The notes beneath the pieces are model-generated. The model was given only the letters and a program-made list of their open reading frames with translations, searched no databases and was not told the DNA's origin. Source: JBCFAY01 sp038562375 (GTDB lineage Bacteria > Bacillota > Clostridia > Christensenellales > CAG-138). Taken from it: DNA of 64,000 nucleotides. A program made the translations under genes and the position numbers. The stretch is taken from the NCBI GenBank assembly GCA_038562375.1, contig JBCFAY010000011.1, forward strand, positions 38,365 through 102,364, read 5' to 3'. Each line of letters opens with the position of its first letter. The stretch's first letter is position 1. Below are positions 34,439-42,285 of this stretch, one piece after another.

Positions 34439-35186
34439 AATCGTCTTCTTCCTCCTCGGGGAGAACCGCGTTGTGGAACACCTCGTTCACGTCGTCGTTC
34501 TCGTCGAAGCGTTCAAACATACGCTCGAGTTTTTCAACAAGCTCGGCATCCGCGGCGATATCGGCCATGTTCTGCGGGATCATCCGCACCTCCGCCGAGA
34601 TGAAGGTATAGCCTTCGGCCTCGAGCGCTTCGCGCACGGCGGAAAAAGAAGCCGGGGAAGTGTAGATCTCGTAGGCATCGTCCTTGGGAACAAAGTCCTC
34701 CGCGCCCGAATCGAGCGCCGTCATCATCAGCGTGTCCTCGTCGATCGACGCGCTCATCTCCACGACGATCAGGCCTTTTTTATCGAACATCCAGGAAACG
34801 CAGCCCGTCGCGCCCATGCTGCCGCCACTCTTGTCGAAGACGTGGCGGACCTCGGCGGCCGTGCGGTTGCGGTTATCCGTGAGCGCTTCGACGATCACGG
34901 CGACCCCGCCCGGGCCATAGCCTTCGTAGGAAACCTCCTCGTAGTTGACGCTGCCGAGCTCCCCTGCCGCCTTCTTGATCGAACGGCTGATGTTGTCGTT
35001 GGGCATATTGTTCGCCTTCGCCTTGGCGATCACGTCCCTAAGGCGCGAGTTATTGACCGGATCGGGGCCGCCTTCCTTGACGGCAATCGCAATTTCGCGG
35101 CCGATCTTGGTGAAAATCTTGCCGCGCTGCGAATCCGTCTTTTCTTTTTTGTTCTTGATGTTCGCCCACTTGGAATGTCCCGACAT
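34437..35186 (-). CDS. yebC: YebC/PmpR family DNA-binding protein
   Basis: 249 residues, full length. MSGHSKWANIKNKK then GKIFTKIGREI and the NNSRLRDVIAKAKANNMPNDNI helices are the family's N-terminal signature; VRHVFDKSGGSMG and FDENDDVNEVFHN mark the later domains. YebC proteins are transcription regulators or, as recently shown for some members, relieve ribosome stalling at proline tracts. The acidic C-terminus (EEEEDD) is normal. The gene has its own promoter. Confidence 0.96.
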   Translation of the reverse strand: MSGHSKWANIKNKKEKTDSQRGKIFTKIGREIAIAVKEGGPDPVNNSRLRDVIAKAKANNMPNDNISRSIKKAAGELGSVNYEEVSYEGYGPGGVAVIVEALTDNRNRTAAEVRHVFDKSGGSMGATGCVSWMFDKKGLIVVEMSASIDEDTLMMTALDSGAEDFVPKDDAYEIYTSPASFSAVREALEAEGYTFISAEVRMIPQNMADIAADAELVEKLERMFERFDENDDVNEVFHNAVLPEEEEDD

Positions 35187-35223
35187 ACGTACCCTCCTAC
35201 CGGTTTCAAAAAATCAACAACAC

Positions 35224-35253
35224 ATTATAGCATCGGCGGGTCGGTTCAGACAA
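35224..35253 (-). promoter_or_regulatory. Promoter of yebC
   Basis: Minus strand TTGTCT (35248-35253), 18 nt spacer, TATAAT (35224-35229). It overlaps the end of the Nudix-like gene. Confidence 0.6.
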
Positions 35254-35659
35254 GCCCCTTATACTTGGCGCAAGCCTGGCGGATGAGCGCCTTGTCCTGT
35301 GAATACGTCGCGCGCTTGACCGCGTCCTCCATCGGGAAATATCCGCCGTCGGTAAAACCGAGCGAACGATTGTAACCGTGCTCCCCGTCCACCGCCCGCA
35401 TCACATACCAGGTGATCTCGTTGCAGACGGGCATCTTGCGGGACATGGAGTAGAATTCGTAGCAGGTTTCCCCCGCGCCCGAGAGGATCTCGGCGGCGAT
35501 CCCCGCCTCCTCCTTCACACGGGCCTTGGCGACCTCCTGCGAGAGCAGGCCCGCCTGAATGGCGCCCTTTGGAAGCACCCATTCGCCCTTTTCGTTTTTA
35601 AGCAAATAAACGCGGTCTCCATAGAAGACCACACCGCCGGCACAGCTGCGAAACAACAT
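35246..35659 (-). CDS. Nudix hydrolase family protein with degenerate Nudix box
   Basis: 137 residues. SCAGGVVFY, WVLPKG and the C-terminal GYFPMEDA place it in the Nudix superfamily, closest to AP4A-type small Nudix enzymes. The Nudix box should read GxxxxxExxxxxxxREUxEExGU; here positions are Leu38 for the first Glu and Ala46-Arg47 for Arg-Glu, while Glu50-Glu51 and the glycine remain. Two metal-binding glutamates survive but the catalytic and salt-bridge residues are gone, so pyrophosphatase activity is doubtful. Likely co-transcribed after the uracil glycosylase, 38 nt downstream of it. Confidence 0.8.
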   Translation of the reverse strand: MLFRSCAGGVVFYGDRVYLLKNEKGEWVLPKGAIQAGLLSQEVAKARVKEEAGIAAEILSGAGETCYEFYSMSRKMPVCNEITWYVMRAVDGEHGYNRSLGFTDGGYFPMEDAVKRATYSQDKALIRQACAKYKGLV

Positions 35660-35672
35660 AGCTTATCCCTCC

Positions 35673-35704
35673 GTTAAGGTAAGGGGAGTCGAACCTCTTA
35701 CCTT
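35673..35704 (-). terminator. Hairpin at the end of the uracil glycosylase gene
   Basis: Minus strand AAGGTAAG-A-GG, TTCGACT loop, CC-CCTTACCTT. It begins at the glycosylase stop codon and lacks a T run. The TTCGA loop looks like a tRNA T-arm but no other tRNA part is present. Confidence 0.4.
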
Positions 35705-36270
35705 ATTCGTTCATCCGCGATCGATTCGATCCTCAGCTTCAGGCTTTTAAAATCCTCCCACGCCTCGCGTTTCTTGCTCTCGTCCCTTAACAGCGCGGCA
35801 GGGTGATAGGTCGGGAGTATCCATACGCCCTTTTTCTCGATCCATTTGCCGCGCTCGCGCGAGATGCGAACCTCCGGGCTATAGATGTATTTTGCCGCGA
35901 CCGCGCCGAGGCAAACGATGATTTTAGGAGCGACCAGCGCGGTCTGCGCGCGCAGAAACGGCAGGCACGCCTCCGCCTCTTCCGGAGCGGGCGTGCGGTT
36001 CCCCGGCGGACGGCATTTGACGATGTTGGCGATATACACGCTTTCGCGCTTTACGTCGATCGCCGCGAGCATCTTGTCCAGAAGCTTGCCCGCGGGGCCG
36101 ACGAACGGACGGCCGAGCCGATCTTCCTCGCCGCCGGGGCCCTCGCCCACGAACATCACGAGCGCGTGGGGATCCCCTTCGCCGATGGCGATGTTTGTGC
36201 GGTGCTCGCAAAGCGGGCAGCGCCGGCAGCCGTCAAGCTGCGCGTAAAGCTCTTTCCATGAATACTGCAT
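35698..36270 (-). CDS. Uracil-DNA glycosylase, family 4 (iron-sulfur)
   Basis: 190 residues. Iron-sulfur ligands Cys15, Cys18, Cys86 and Cys102 are in place (CxxC, VKCRPPGNR, EACLPFL). VGEGPGGEEDRLGRPFVGPAG is the catalytic motif of the thermostable family 4/5 enzymes and ILPTYHPAALLR the second. It excises uracil from DNA as the first step of base excision repair. Its ATG shares one base with the stop of the carbonic anhydrase-like gene (TGATG), so the two are translationally coupled. Confidence 0.95.
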   Translation of the reverse strand: MQYSWKELYAQLDGCRRCPLCEHRTNIAIGEGDPHALVMFVGEGPGGEEDRLGRPFVGPAGKLLDKMLAAIDVKRESVYIANIVKCRPPGNRTPAPEEAEACLPFLRAQTALVAPKIIVCLGAVAAKYIYSPEVRISRERGKWIEKKGVWILPTYHPAALLRDESKKREAWEDFKSLKLRIESIADERIR

Positions 36271-36785
36271 CAGAAATCAAACACGGTGACCACGCCGGTT
36301 TCAAGGTCGTACTTCGCGCCCACGACCAAGAATTCGCCGCGCTCGAGAACCTCTTCAAGGGCGCCGCTGTTGCGAACCTTTTCCACTGCGTTCTTGATCA
36401 ACTCGTCCGCACCTTCATCGCGCCTGCGGAAGAAGCTGAAGCCTTCGTCCTCCTGCGGATCTCCGGGCCGATCCTCGTGCGTGAGTATCATACAAAGCGG
36501 CGTTTTGAGCTTATCGACCGCATATTCGACGCCCTCGAGCACCATCCGGTCGATCTCGAGATCGGGCAGGCGTATCACATACTGATCGCCCAGCTCCGCG
36601 TCGAAGATCAATTCGGGCGGCATGTACGCATCGGACGTACAGATGATGATCGCGCCGGGATGCTGCCCCACTTCCAATAGCTTGCACCGACTCACCGCAT
36701 CCATCCGGTCGGCTTTGAGTTCGCCGCTTACAAAGCGTTCGTTGCCGGCCATTAAATCATCCAGCGATTTCTCCCATGACCCCAT
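36270..36785 (-). CDS. Beta-carbonic anhydrase-like protein lacking zinc ligands
   Basis: 171 residues from the ATG at 36785 (AGGAG 10 nt upstream). The PPELIFDAELGDQYVIR core and IEYAV-like VEYAVDKLKTPL match beta-class carbonic anhydrases closely. The zinc site is not conserved: CSDSRV is replaced by TSDAYM (Thr50, Tyr54) with a cysteine one residue earlier (Cys49), and HxxC is HEDR (His103, Arg106). Without two of three protein ligands it is unlikely to hydrate CO2. It has a good promoter and heads a unit with the uracil glycosylase. Role unknown. Confidence 0.8.
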   Translation of the reverse strand: MGSWEKSLDDLMAGNERFVSGELKADRMDAVSRCKLLEVGQHPGAIIICTSDAYMPPELIFDAELGDQYVIRLPDLEIDRMVLEGVEYAVDKLKTPLCMILTHEDRPGDPQEDEGFSFFRRRDEGADELIKNAVEKVRNSGALEEVLERGEFLVVGAKYDLETGVVTVFDF

Positions 36786-36894
36786 GTTGCATTCTTCTCC
36801 TGTGGCAATGTTGATTGCAGGTAAAAATGTTCCGCCCGAAAGAGCCTCCCGCTCCCATACCCCGCGTTTGGCGCCCTTTCGTCTTATGCCATGA

Positions 36895-36923
36895 ATTATA
36901 TCGGATGTATGCCCTACATGCAA
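36895..36923 (-). promoter_or_regulatory. Consensus promoter of the carbonic anhydrase-like operon
   Basis: Minus strand TTGCAT (36918-36923), 17 nt spacer, TATAAT (36895-36900). Confidence 0.78.
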
Positions 36924-37019
36924 GGCAAACGGCGCGCTTTACCCCTAAATCGCGTCAGGAATACGGCGCGCCGCCATAAATTCGCGGTAAAAGTGAACCG
37001 CGCTTTGCTTGCGATGGTT

Positions 37020-37709
37020 TTAGAGACGCGCGGCGGCAGGTTCGTCCAGCACGAACGTCACGCGGCGGTGCATTTGGAGCATCGTCGCAGGAAACGCGGG
37101 AGACACGGGGCTGTTGAGCATACGATACACCGCGTCCGCCTTGTCGGCGCCGGTCACGAGCATGACGATGCGCTCGGAGGCCATTATGCTGCCGACGCCC
37201 ATCGTCAAAGCGAAGTATTGCTCCTCTTGCTCCTGCTGCGGAAGCGGCACGGCGTGCGTAAGCGCCACGAATTCCCGGGCCGGATAGTTAAACCCGATGT
37301 TCCCGGTTTTGCCGAGGCCCAAAAGCTGAAGATCGATGCCGCCCACGTCGCCGATCTCATCCTCATACGCCGCACAGGCCGCCTTGAGATCCCCCGCCTC
37401 CACATCCGGGAAGCGCACATTCTCGGGGCGGATATTCACCTTGCCGAACAGATGGTTCTGCATGTAGGCGCGGCGGCTCTCCTCCTGCGCGGAGGCGGGC
37501 ATAAACTCCGAGACGTTGAAAGAGATCACATCGCTCCAGTCCAATAGGCTTGAACCGGTCATTCCGGCCAAGCGTGCGAACACGCCCTCCTGCGTCGGTC
37601 CTGTTACAAAGCCCAATACGCTGTTGGGTTTTTCGATGATCTGCGCCGCAAATACCGTCGCCACTGCAGCGCTGGCCGCCGAAGCATCGCGATAAACCAA
37701 AATACCCAT
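37020..37709 (-). CDS. NagB-like protein with substituted catalytic residues
   Basis: 229 residues, aligning end to end with glucosamine-6-phosphate deaminase: VTGPTQEG (phosphate loop), VISFNVSEFMP, YMQNHLFGKVNI, TGNIGFNYP, YFALTMGVGSIM, and FVLDEPAAA. The four active-site residues of E. coli NagB are all changed: Asp72 is Ser67, Asp141 is Thr135, His143 is Asn137, and Glu148 is Tyr142. The fold is therefore kept while deaminase chemistry should be lost; it may bind a sugar phosphate as a sensor. GGAG lies before the ATG. Single gene with a palindrome just upstream. Confidence 0.8.
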   Translation of the reverse strand: MGILVYRDASAASAAVATVFAAQIIEKPNSVLGFVTGPTQEGVFARLAGMTGSSLLDWSDVISFNVSEFMPASAQEESRRAYMQNHLFGKVNIRPENVRFPDVEAGDLKAACAAYEDEIGDVGGIDLQLLGLGKTGNIGFNYPAREFVALTHAVPLPQQEQEEQYFALTMGVGSIMASERIVMLVTGADKADAVYRMLNSPVSPAFPATMLQMHRRVTFVLDEPAAARL

Positions 37710-37742
37710 AGTCGCTCCTTACCTTTATGGAATAAATACTGT

Positions 37743-37759
37743 CCGGACAAAATGTCCGG
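37743..37759. promoter_or_regulatory. Palindrome CCGGACA-AAA-TGTCCGG, possible operator
   Basis: Perfect 7-bp arms with a 3-bp centre, 34 bp upstream of the NagB-like start codon. Confidence 0.45.
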
Positions 37760-38308
37760 TTAGCTCTCGATACGCTTTGCCGAAAAAACACGCGGCCTAT
37801 CCGCCGTTTCCCCGCGGAGGGGTTCCTCCCGTGCGATACCGCCGGGTCCACAAGCGATTACGCTCAAAGCAAACGCAAGCTTTCCGCGCGCCGCCGATCC
37901 ATAATCGCACGGCAGCCGCACGAAGAGGTCTTTGCACCCGACGAACGCCTGTCAAAACGCCGGCTGTCCATACGCCTTGCATGTTCGTATGGCGGACGAT
38001 CGGGATCCTCGCTTTCCGCCCGCGCGACGGGCCTTAAAGCGCTATTGGTATATTATAACATCATATCGCTCCCAAAAACACCGTGCTTTCGTTTTTTCGC
38101 CCACATGGATAGGATCGCGCTCGTTTTACCCTTCCCGTTCGACGGTAAATCGCGCTACTCTAAGCAAAACCTTCTAGCCGGCCTCTCCGGAGCCCTTGCT
38201 TCCAGATCGGAACGCTCCCTGCCGGAATCCGATACGCCGTGGTTTTCGTGGATGTTCAGCTCCCGCAGCACGCCCCTGCTCATAATTTTTGTATATCAGC
38301 TATAGTTA

Positions 38309-38337
38309 TTGCATTCTTCGAACTTGTCCGTTATAAT
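38309..38337 (+). promoter_or_regulatory. Promoter of the LysR gene
   Basis: TTGCAT (38309-38314), 17 nt spacer, TATAAT (38332-38337). Confidence 0.72.
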
Positions 38338-38397
38338 GAAAGAATCCATTGATGGTTTTACGAAGTGCAATTCAGAAAATAAGTGAGGGTTATGCTT

Positions 38398-39300
38398 ATG
38401 GCTGCCGACCTTGATCTTTACAGCATATTCTGTACCGTTGCGCGGTGCGGAAGCCTCTCCCGGGCCGCCCGCGAGCTCTACGTCAGTCAGCCTGCCGTCA
38501 GCCAGTCCATGCACCGCTTGGAGGATTGCCTCGGATGCACCCTCTTTACGCGCACCAGCAGGGGTATCACGCTCACCAGCGAAGGCCGCATCCTCTTCAG
38601 CTACGCCGATAAGGCGGTAAACCTCTTCGCGGCCGCGGAGGACAAACTCAACCGTATGCGCACGCTTCAATCCGGCGGGCTGATGATCGGCGCGAGCGAC
38701 ACGCTCTGCCAGTTCTTCCTGCTGCCGTATCTTGAGGTTTTTCACTCGCAGTATCCTGAGATCCAGCTTCAGGTCACAAACCGCACGACGCCCGAAACGG
38801 TCGAACTTCTCAAAGTCGGCAAAGTGGATATCGCGCTGGTCAACCTCCCCGTGGAGGACAACGCGCTTTCGATGCGCGAGTGCCTCAAGGTTCACGACGT
38901 GTTTGTCGCTTCCGAGCGCTTCTCCCATTTGAAGGGACAGCTGATTTCCCTGGAGACGCTCGCGCGCGAGCCGCTGGTGCTGCTTGAACAGGCCTCGAAC
39001 TCCAGAAAATACCTCGATGATTTTTGTTCGCTCAACGGCGTGACGCTGCATCCCGAAATCGAGCTTGGCGCGCACAGCCTGCTCGTGGAATTCGCGCGCA
39101 TCGGGCTCGGCATCGCGTGCGTCACGCGCGAATTCGCTGCCAACGCGCTCGCCCACGGCGAATTGTTTGAGCTCGAGCTCGCAACGCCGATGCCTCCGCG
39201 CGCGATCGGGCTGATCACGCTCGAGGGCGTGCCGCTCTCCGCGGCGGCGGAACGGTTTATCCAGATCGTCATGCGCTCGACATCCGAGCAGGAACCATAA
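38398..39300 (+). CDS. LysR family transcriptional regulator
   Basis: 300 residues from the ATG at 38398, 8 nt after GTGAGGG; ATG at 38392 and GTG at 38383 are too close to that site. The N-terminal helix-turn-helix (IFCTVARCGSLSRAARELYVSQPAVSQSMHRLEDCLGCTLFTR) is typical, and LMIGASDTLCQFFLLPYLEVFHSQYPEIQLQVTN opens the ligand-binding domain. The effector and target are unknown; no metabolic gene adjoins it in the divergent direction within 600 bp. Confidence 0.93.
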   Translation: MAADLDLYSIFCTVARCGSLSRAARELYVSQPAVSQSMHRLEDCLGCTLFTRTSRGITLTSEGRILFSYADKAVNLFAAAEDKLNRMRTLQSGGLMIGASDTLCQFFLLPYLEVFHSQYPEIQLQVTNRTTPETVELLKVGKVDIALVNLPVEDNALSMRECLKVHDVFVASERFSHLKGQLISLETLAREPLVLLEQASNSRKYLDDFCSLNGVTLHPEIELGAHSLLVEFARIGLGIACVTREFAANALAHGELFELELATPMPPRAIGLITLEGVPLSAAAERFIQIVMRSTSEQEP

Positions 39301-39335
39301 CGCTTTGCCGGAGCGCGATCGCCCCTAACAAAACC

Positions 39336-39386
39336 AAATCCCCTTTGCAGGATCGGCCGGACCGGCGCTGTAAGGGGATTTTTTGT
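39336..39386 (+). terminator. Intrinsic terminator of the LysR gene
   Basis: AAATCCCCTT (39336-39345) pairs with AAGGGGATTT (39372-39381); a run of six T follows from 39379. Confidence 0.88.
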
Positions 39387-39705
39387 TCAGTGCACAGGCG
39401 CAAACGATCCGGCGGCAGTGCCCGGGAATATCAGCGGATTGTTTTCCCAAAATTTATTCATAGTTTCTTCCAAATTCGTTCATGCCGCGCACCTTGTGTT
39501 GACACAATTCTAAGTTACCATAAACCCGTAGTAACACAACGGACTTTTGAACTCAGACATGGTTTGTTAAGGTTCTGAAAGGGGGTGGCGCTTACTGTAA
39601 GGTGCGGTATGAATTCATGCAACATAAAACTTGGAACATGCAATACTCAAATACCCCTGGAATACCTAATACCCCCACAGTTACCCCGAATCCCCAAACG
39701 ACAAG

Positions 39706-39733
39706 AGGCCGGCCCGGAGCTCCGGGTCGGCCT
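39706..39733 (-). terminator. Terminator of tadA
   Basis: Near-perfect palindrome AGGCCG-CCCGGAG/CTCCGGG-CGGCCT with one wobble pair; the minus strand continues CTCTTGTCGTTT. Confidence 0.65.
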
Positions 39734-39751
39734 TGGCTATATCCTCATCCA

Positions 39752-40195
39752 TCAGCGCTTTGCGCGGAAATACTCGTCCAGCATGTTGCCGCACTCGTCC
39801 TGATACACGCCGCCGATCACTTCAATCGAATGGTTGAACCAGTTGTCCGTAATATCCGCAACGGAGCCGCAACAGCCGGCAAGCGGGTCAAACGCGCCGA
39901 ACACGATGCGTGATACCCGCGCGTTGATCGCGGCTCCCGCGCACATCGCGCAGGGCTCGAGCGTAGCGTAAAGCGTGCTGCCGTTGAGCCGCCATGATTT
40001 TAGCTTTCGCGCCGCATCGCGGATGACGAGCACCTCGGCGTGGGCGGTCGGATCGTTTCCTGCCTCGCAAAGATTATGCGCGCGCGCGATTACCTTGCCG
40101 TCGAGCACCAGAACCGCTCCCACCGGAACCTCGTCCATCGCGAGAGCTTCCTGCGCTTCCTCCATCGCCATACGCATATATTTTTCATCCATCAT
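39752..40195 (-). CDS. tadA: tRNA-specific adenosine deaminase
   Basis: 147 residues. Zinc ligands and the proton shuttle are His52-Ala-Glu54 and Cys82/Cys85 in LEPCAMCAGA. FGAFDPLAGCCGS and WFNHSIEVIGGV are typical of TadA. It converts A34 to inosine in tRNA-Arg, allowing CGN decoding. AGGGGG lies before the first of two adjacent ATGs. A perfect AT-rich dyad ATATTAT-CTAA-ATAATAT (40235-40252) and a TATAAT-like element sit upstream. Confidence 0.96.
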   Translation of the reverse strand: MMDEKYMRMAMEEAQEALAMDEVPVGAVLVLDGKVIARAHNLCEAGNDPTAHAEVLVIRDAARKLKSWRLNGSTLYATLEPCAMCAGAAINARVSRIVFGAFDPLAGCCGSVADITDNWFNHSIEVIGGVYQDECGNMLDEYFRAKR

Positions 40196-40234
40196 CGGAT
40201 CCCCCTGTACACGGACTGCGGTTACTATTATATC

Positions 40235-40252
40235 ATATTATCTAAATAATAT
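40235..40252. promoter_or_regulatory. AT-rich dyad upstream of tadA
   Basis: ATATTAT, CTAA, ATAATAT; a minus strand TATAAT follows close by, with no clear -35. It may be part of the tadA promoter or an operator. Confidence 0.35.
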
Positions 40253-40304
40253 CATTTTGCTTTACAACAAGCAAATTCTCCCGCTGTTTTCCTATAAGCA
40301 CAAA

Positions 40305-41090
40305 TTATAACCCCGGTACACCCATCGGCGCGATATAATCCGCCGTATCAAACCCATCGTACTTCACGCGCTCCAATACAAGCCCGTATGCCGGAGCCGT
40401 AGCGCCCGCAAGCGCCCGGTTTGCACCGGCGATCGCCTCACGCATCCGTTCCGGCGGACAAAGGCCCATGCCGACCTCAAGCATCGTGCCCACGAGAATG
40501 CGCACCATATTATAGAGAAATCCGTTCCCGGCAACATGGTATCGCAGAATTTCGCCGGCCGTCTCCCAATAGGACAGGGCGATCGTGCGCACCGTGCTTG
40601 AAACTTTTGAGCCCGCGGCCATAAAGCCCGCAAAATCGTGCTCGCCCAAGACGAACGACGCGGCCCGCTCCATCTCCGGCACGTCGAGCCTGTAGTGAAC
40701 GTGCAGCGCGCGGTCGCGCAGAAAAGCGTCCGCGTGCGGGCTGTTGAGCACCGTATAGCGGTACTGTTTGAGAACGACGTCGAAGCGCGCGTGAAAGCCT
40801 TCGGGCGCAAGGCCGCTATACTGAATGCGGATATCCCGCGGGAGCCCGGCGTTGAGCGCATAGGCGAATTTATCGGGCGGTATCCGGCTTTGTGTATCAA
40901 AGTGCGCGACCTGCGCGAGCGCGTGTACGCCGCTGTCCGTCCTTCCCGAGCCGAAGAGCGCGATATCCTCGCCCGTGAGCTTTTTTAGCTCCTTCTCGAG
41001 CCTTTGCTGAACAGCAGGCCCGTTCGGCTGCGTCTGCCAGCCGACGTAATTCACGCCGTCATACTCGATGATCAGCCTTATCCTCGGCAT
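40305..41090 (-). CDS. truA: tRNA pseudouridine(38-40) synthase
   Basis: 261 residues from the ATG at 41090, with GAGGTG 8 nt upstream. Catalytic Asp52 lies in GSGRTDSGVHA. YDGVNYVGWQTQPNG and FLYNMVRILVGTMLEVG are TruA signatures. It modifies uridines 38-40 of the anticodon arm. It overlaps the preceding small membrane protein gene by 13 nt and is thus the last gene of the ECF cluster, the usual order in Bacillota. Confidence 0.97.
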   Translation of the reverse strand: MPRIRLIIEYDGVNYVGWQTQPNGPAVQQRLEKELKKLTGEDIALFGSGRTDSGVHALAQVAHFDTQSRIPPDKFAYALNAGLPRDIRIQYSGLAPEGFHARFDVVLKQYRYTVLNSPHADAFLRDRALHVHYRLDVPEMERAASFVLGEHDFAGFMAAGSKVSSTVRTIALSYWETAGEILRYHVAGNGFLYNMVRILVGTMLEVGMGLCPPERMREAIAGANRALAGATAPAYGLVLERVKYDGFDTADYIAPMGVPGL

Positions 41091-41485
41091 AGCGGCTTCA
41101 CCTCGTAGGAATTGAGGATCTGTATAAAACACAGTTCGATCTGTCCGTTTACAGTGAATACAGTGATCACCTCGGTTTCCGAGATGCTCGCCAAAAGCAC
41201 CACCACCTCGCCGACGCGGTCGACGTCCCCGTCAAACCCGCACTGCCGGGACGCTTCCACCGCGTCCTCGAGAGGTACGTCGGTCATCAGTGTGCGGATG
41301 CTCGCCGAAGGCGTATCCCCGGTGATATAGAGGTCGGCATAGTCAAGCTCGTATCCGAACGCATTGATCTTGTTGACGATCTCCGAGCGCGCGCCGAGAT
41401 TGTCGAGCTTATAGTTAAGCGCCGCCGCGATGCAAAGAAGCACGATCGCGGCGGCCAGCAACAGTATTTTCGTTCGTTTTTTCAT
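41078..41485 (-). CDS. Small membrane-anchored protein of unknown function
   Basis: 135 residues: one N-terminal hydrophobic segment (7-23) followed by an extracytoplasmic alpha/beta domain rich in acidic residues (DNLGARSEIVNKINAFGYELDYADLYI, then TVNGQIELCFIQIL). I do not recognise a family. It overlaps ecfT by 4 nt (ATGA) and truA by 13 nt, so it is made with them. It could be an accessory factor of the transporter or simply a hitchhiker. Confidence 0.75.
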   Translation of the reverse strand: MKKRTKILLLAAAIVLLCIAAALNYKLDNLGARSEIVNKINAFGYELDYADLYITGDTPSASIRTLMTDVPLEDAVEASRQCGFDGDVDRVGEVVVLLASISETEVITVFTVNGQIELCFIQILNSYEVKPLCRG

Positions 41486-42285
41486 CGCTGCGCGAAGATG
41501 ATCAGCGAGAGCAGCCCAAGGCAGGCTGCCGCCGCAATCGCATCGTTCCAGCCAAGGCGCAGCACGCGCATACGCGTGCGCCCTTCCCCGCCGTGATAGC
41601 AGCGGGATTCCATCGCCATCGCAAGTTCGTCCGCCCTGCGAAACGCACTCACGAACAGCGGAACGAGCACCGGTATCATGCTCTTCGCGCGCTTGATCAC
41701 TCCGCCGCTTTCAAAATCCGCGCCGCGCGCAAGCTGCGCCTTGGTGATCTTGTCGGCCTCCTCGATCAGCGTCGGGATGAAGCGCAGGGCGATCGTCATC
41801 ATCATCGCGAGTTCGTGCGCGGGAAATTTAATGCGTTTGAGCGGCGAGAGCATCCGCTCGATGCCGTCCGTCAGCGAGATCGGCGAGGTCGTGAGCGTCA
41901 TCAGCGACGTTCCGATCACAAGCAGCATCAGGCGAAACAGGATATAGAACGCCTGCGCGACGCTCTCCTCGGTCACGCGGATCACCCAGAATTCAAAGAG
42001 CACCTTTTCCCCGTGGATGAACACGAGGTTGATCACGAACATGAATATGAGCAAAAACCTCAGCGGCTTTATGGCGTTGAGCATGACCTTGATCGGCACG
42101 CGCGCGAGCAGCGCAACCCCCAGGACGAACGCCGCGGCGGGTGCGAACAGCCATAGTTCCCTGATCAAAAAGATCTCCACGATGTAGAGCATCATCAGCA
42201 GGATCTTGGTGCGCGCATCCAGCCGATGTATGGCGGAATTGCCCGGGAAATACTGACCCAATGTGATATCTTTAAACATCGGCAA
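41482..42285 (-). CDS. ecfT: Energy-coupling factor transporter transmembrane protein EcfT
   Basis: 267 residues, four to five hydrophobic segments and the two cytoplasmic coupling motifs: ARG at AQLARGADFESGG and the preceding LIEEADKITKAQ helix. DARTKILLMMLYIV is the conserved N-terminal part. It links the ATPases to vitamin-specific S components encoded elsewhere. It overlaps ecfA2 by 14 nt. Confidence 0.95.
   Translation of the reverse strand: MPMFKDITLGQYFPGNSAIHRLDARTKILLMMLYIVEIFLIRELWLFAPAAAFVLGVALLARVPIKVMLNAIKPLRFLLIFMFVINLVFIHGEKVLFEFWVIRVTEESVAQAFYILFRLMLLVIGTSLMTLTTSPISLTDGIERMLSPLKRIKFPAHELAMMMTIALRFIPTLIEEADKITKAQLARGADFESGGVIKRAKSMIPVLVPLFVSAFRRADELAMAMESRCYHGGEGRTRMRVLRLGWNDAIAAAACLGLLSLIIFAQR

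Larger units (their letters stand above)
37710..38397. other. Long gene-free stretch between nagB-like and lysR genes
   Basis: About 690 bp. It holds the palindrome at 37743-37759 and the lysR promoter at 38309-38337. I see no gene, terminator or RNA signature in the rest. Confidence 0.5.
39301..39751. other. AT-richer intergenic island between lysR and tadA
   Basis: Contains the lysR terminator, a perfect -35 TTGACA (39499-39504) inside the dyad TTGTGT-TG-ACACAA (39494-39507), a partner AACACAA at 39534-39540, an RBS-like GAAAGGGGG at 39577-39585, and short overlapping frames starting at 39609 and 39617. No gene is called. Confidence 0.45.

Noticed and set aside
35673..35704. tRNA gene suggested by a GGTTCGACTCC T-arm-like sequence
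   Set aside because: Only one hairpin is present; no D-arm, anticodon arm or acceptor stem can be drawn around it, and it starts at a stop codon.
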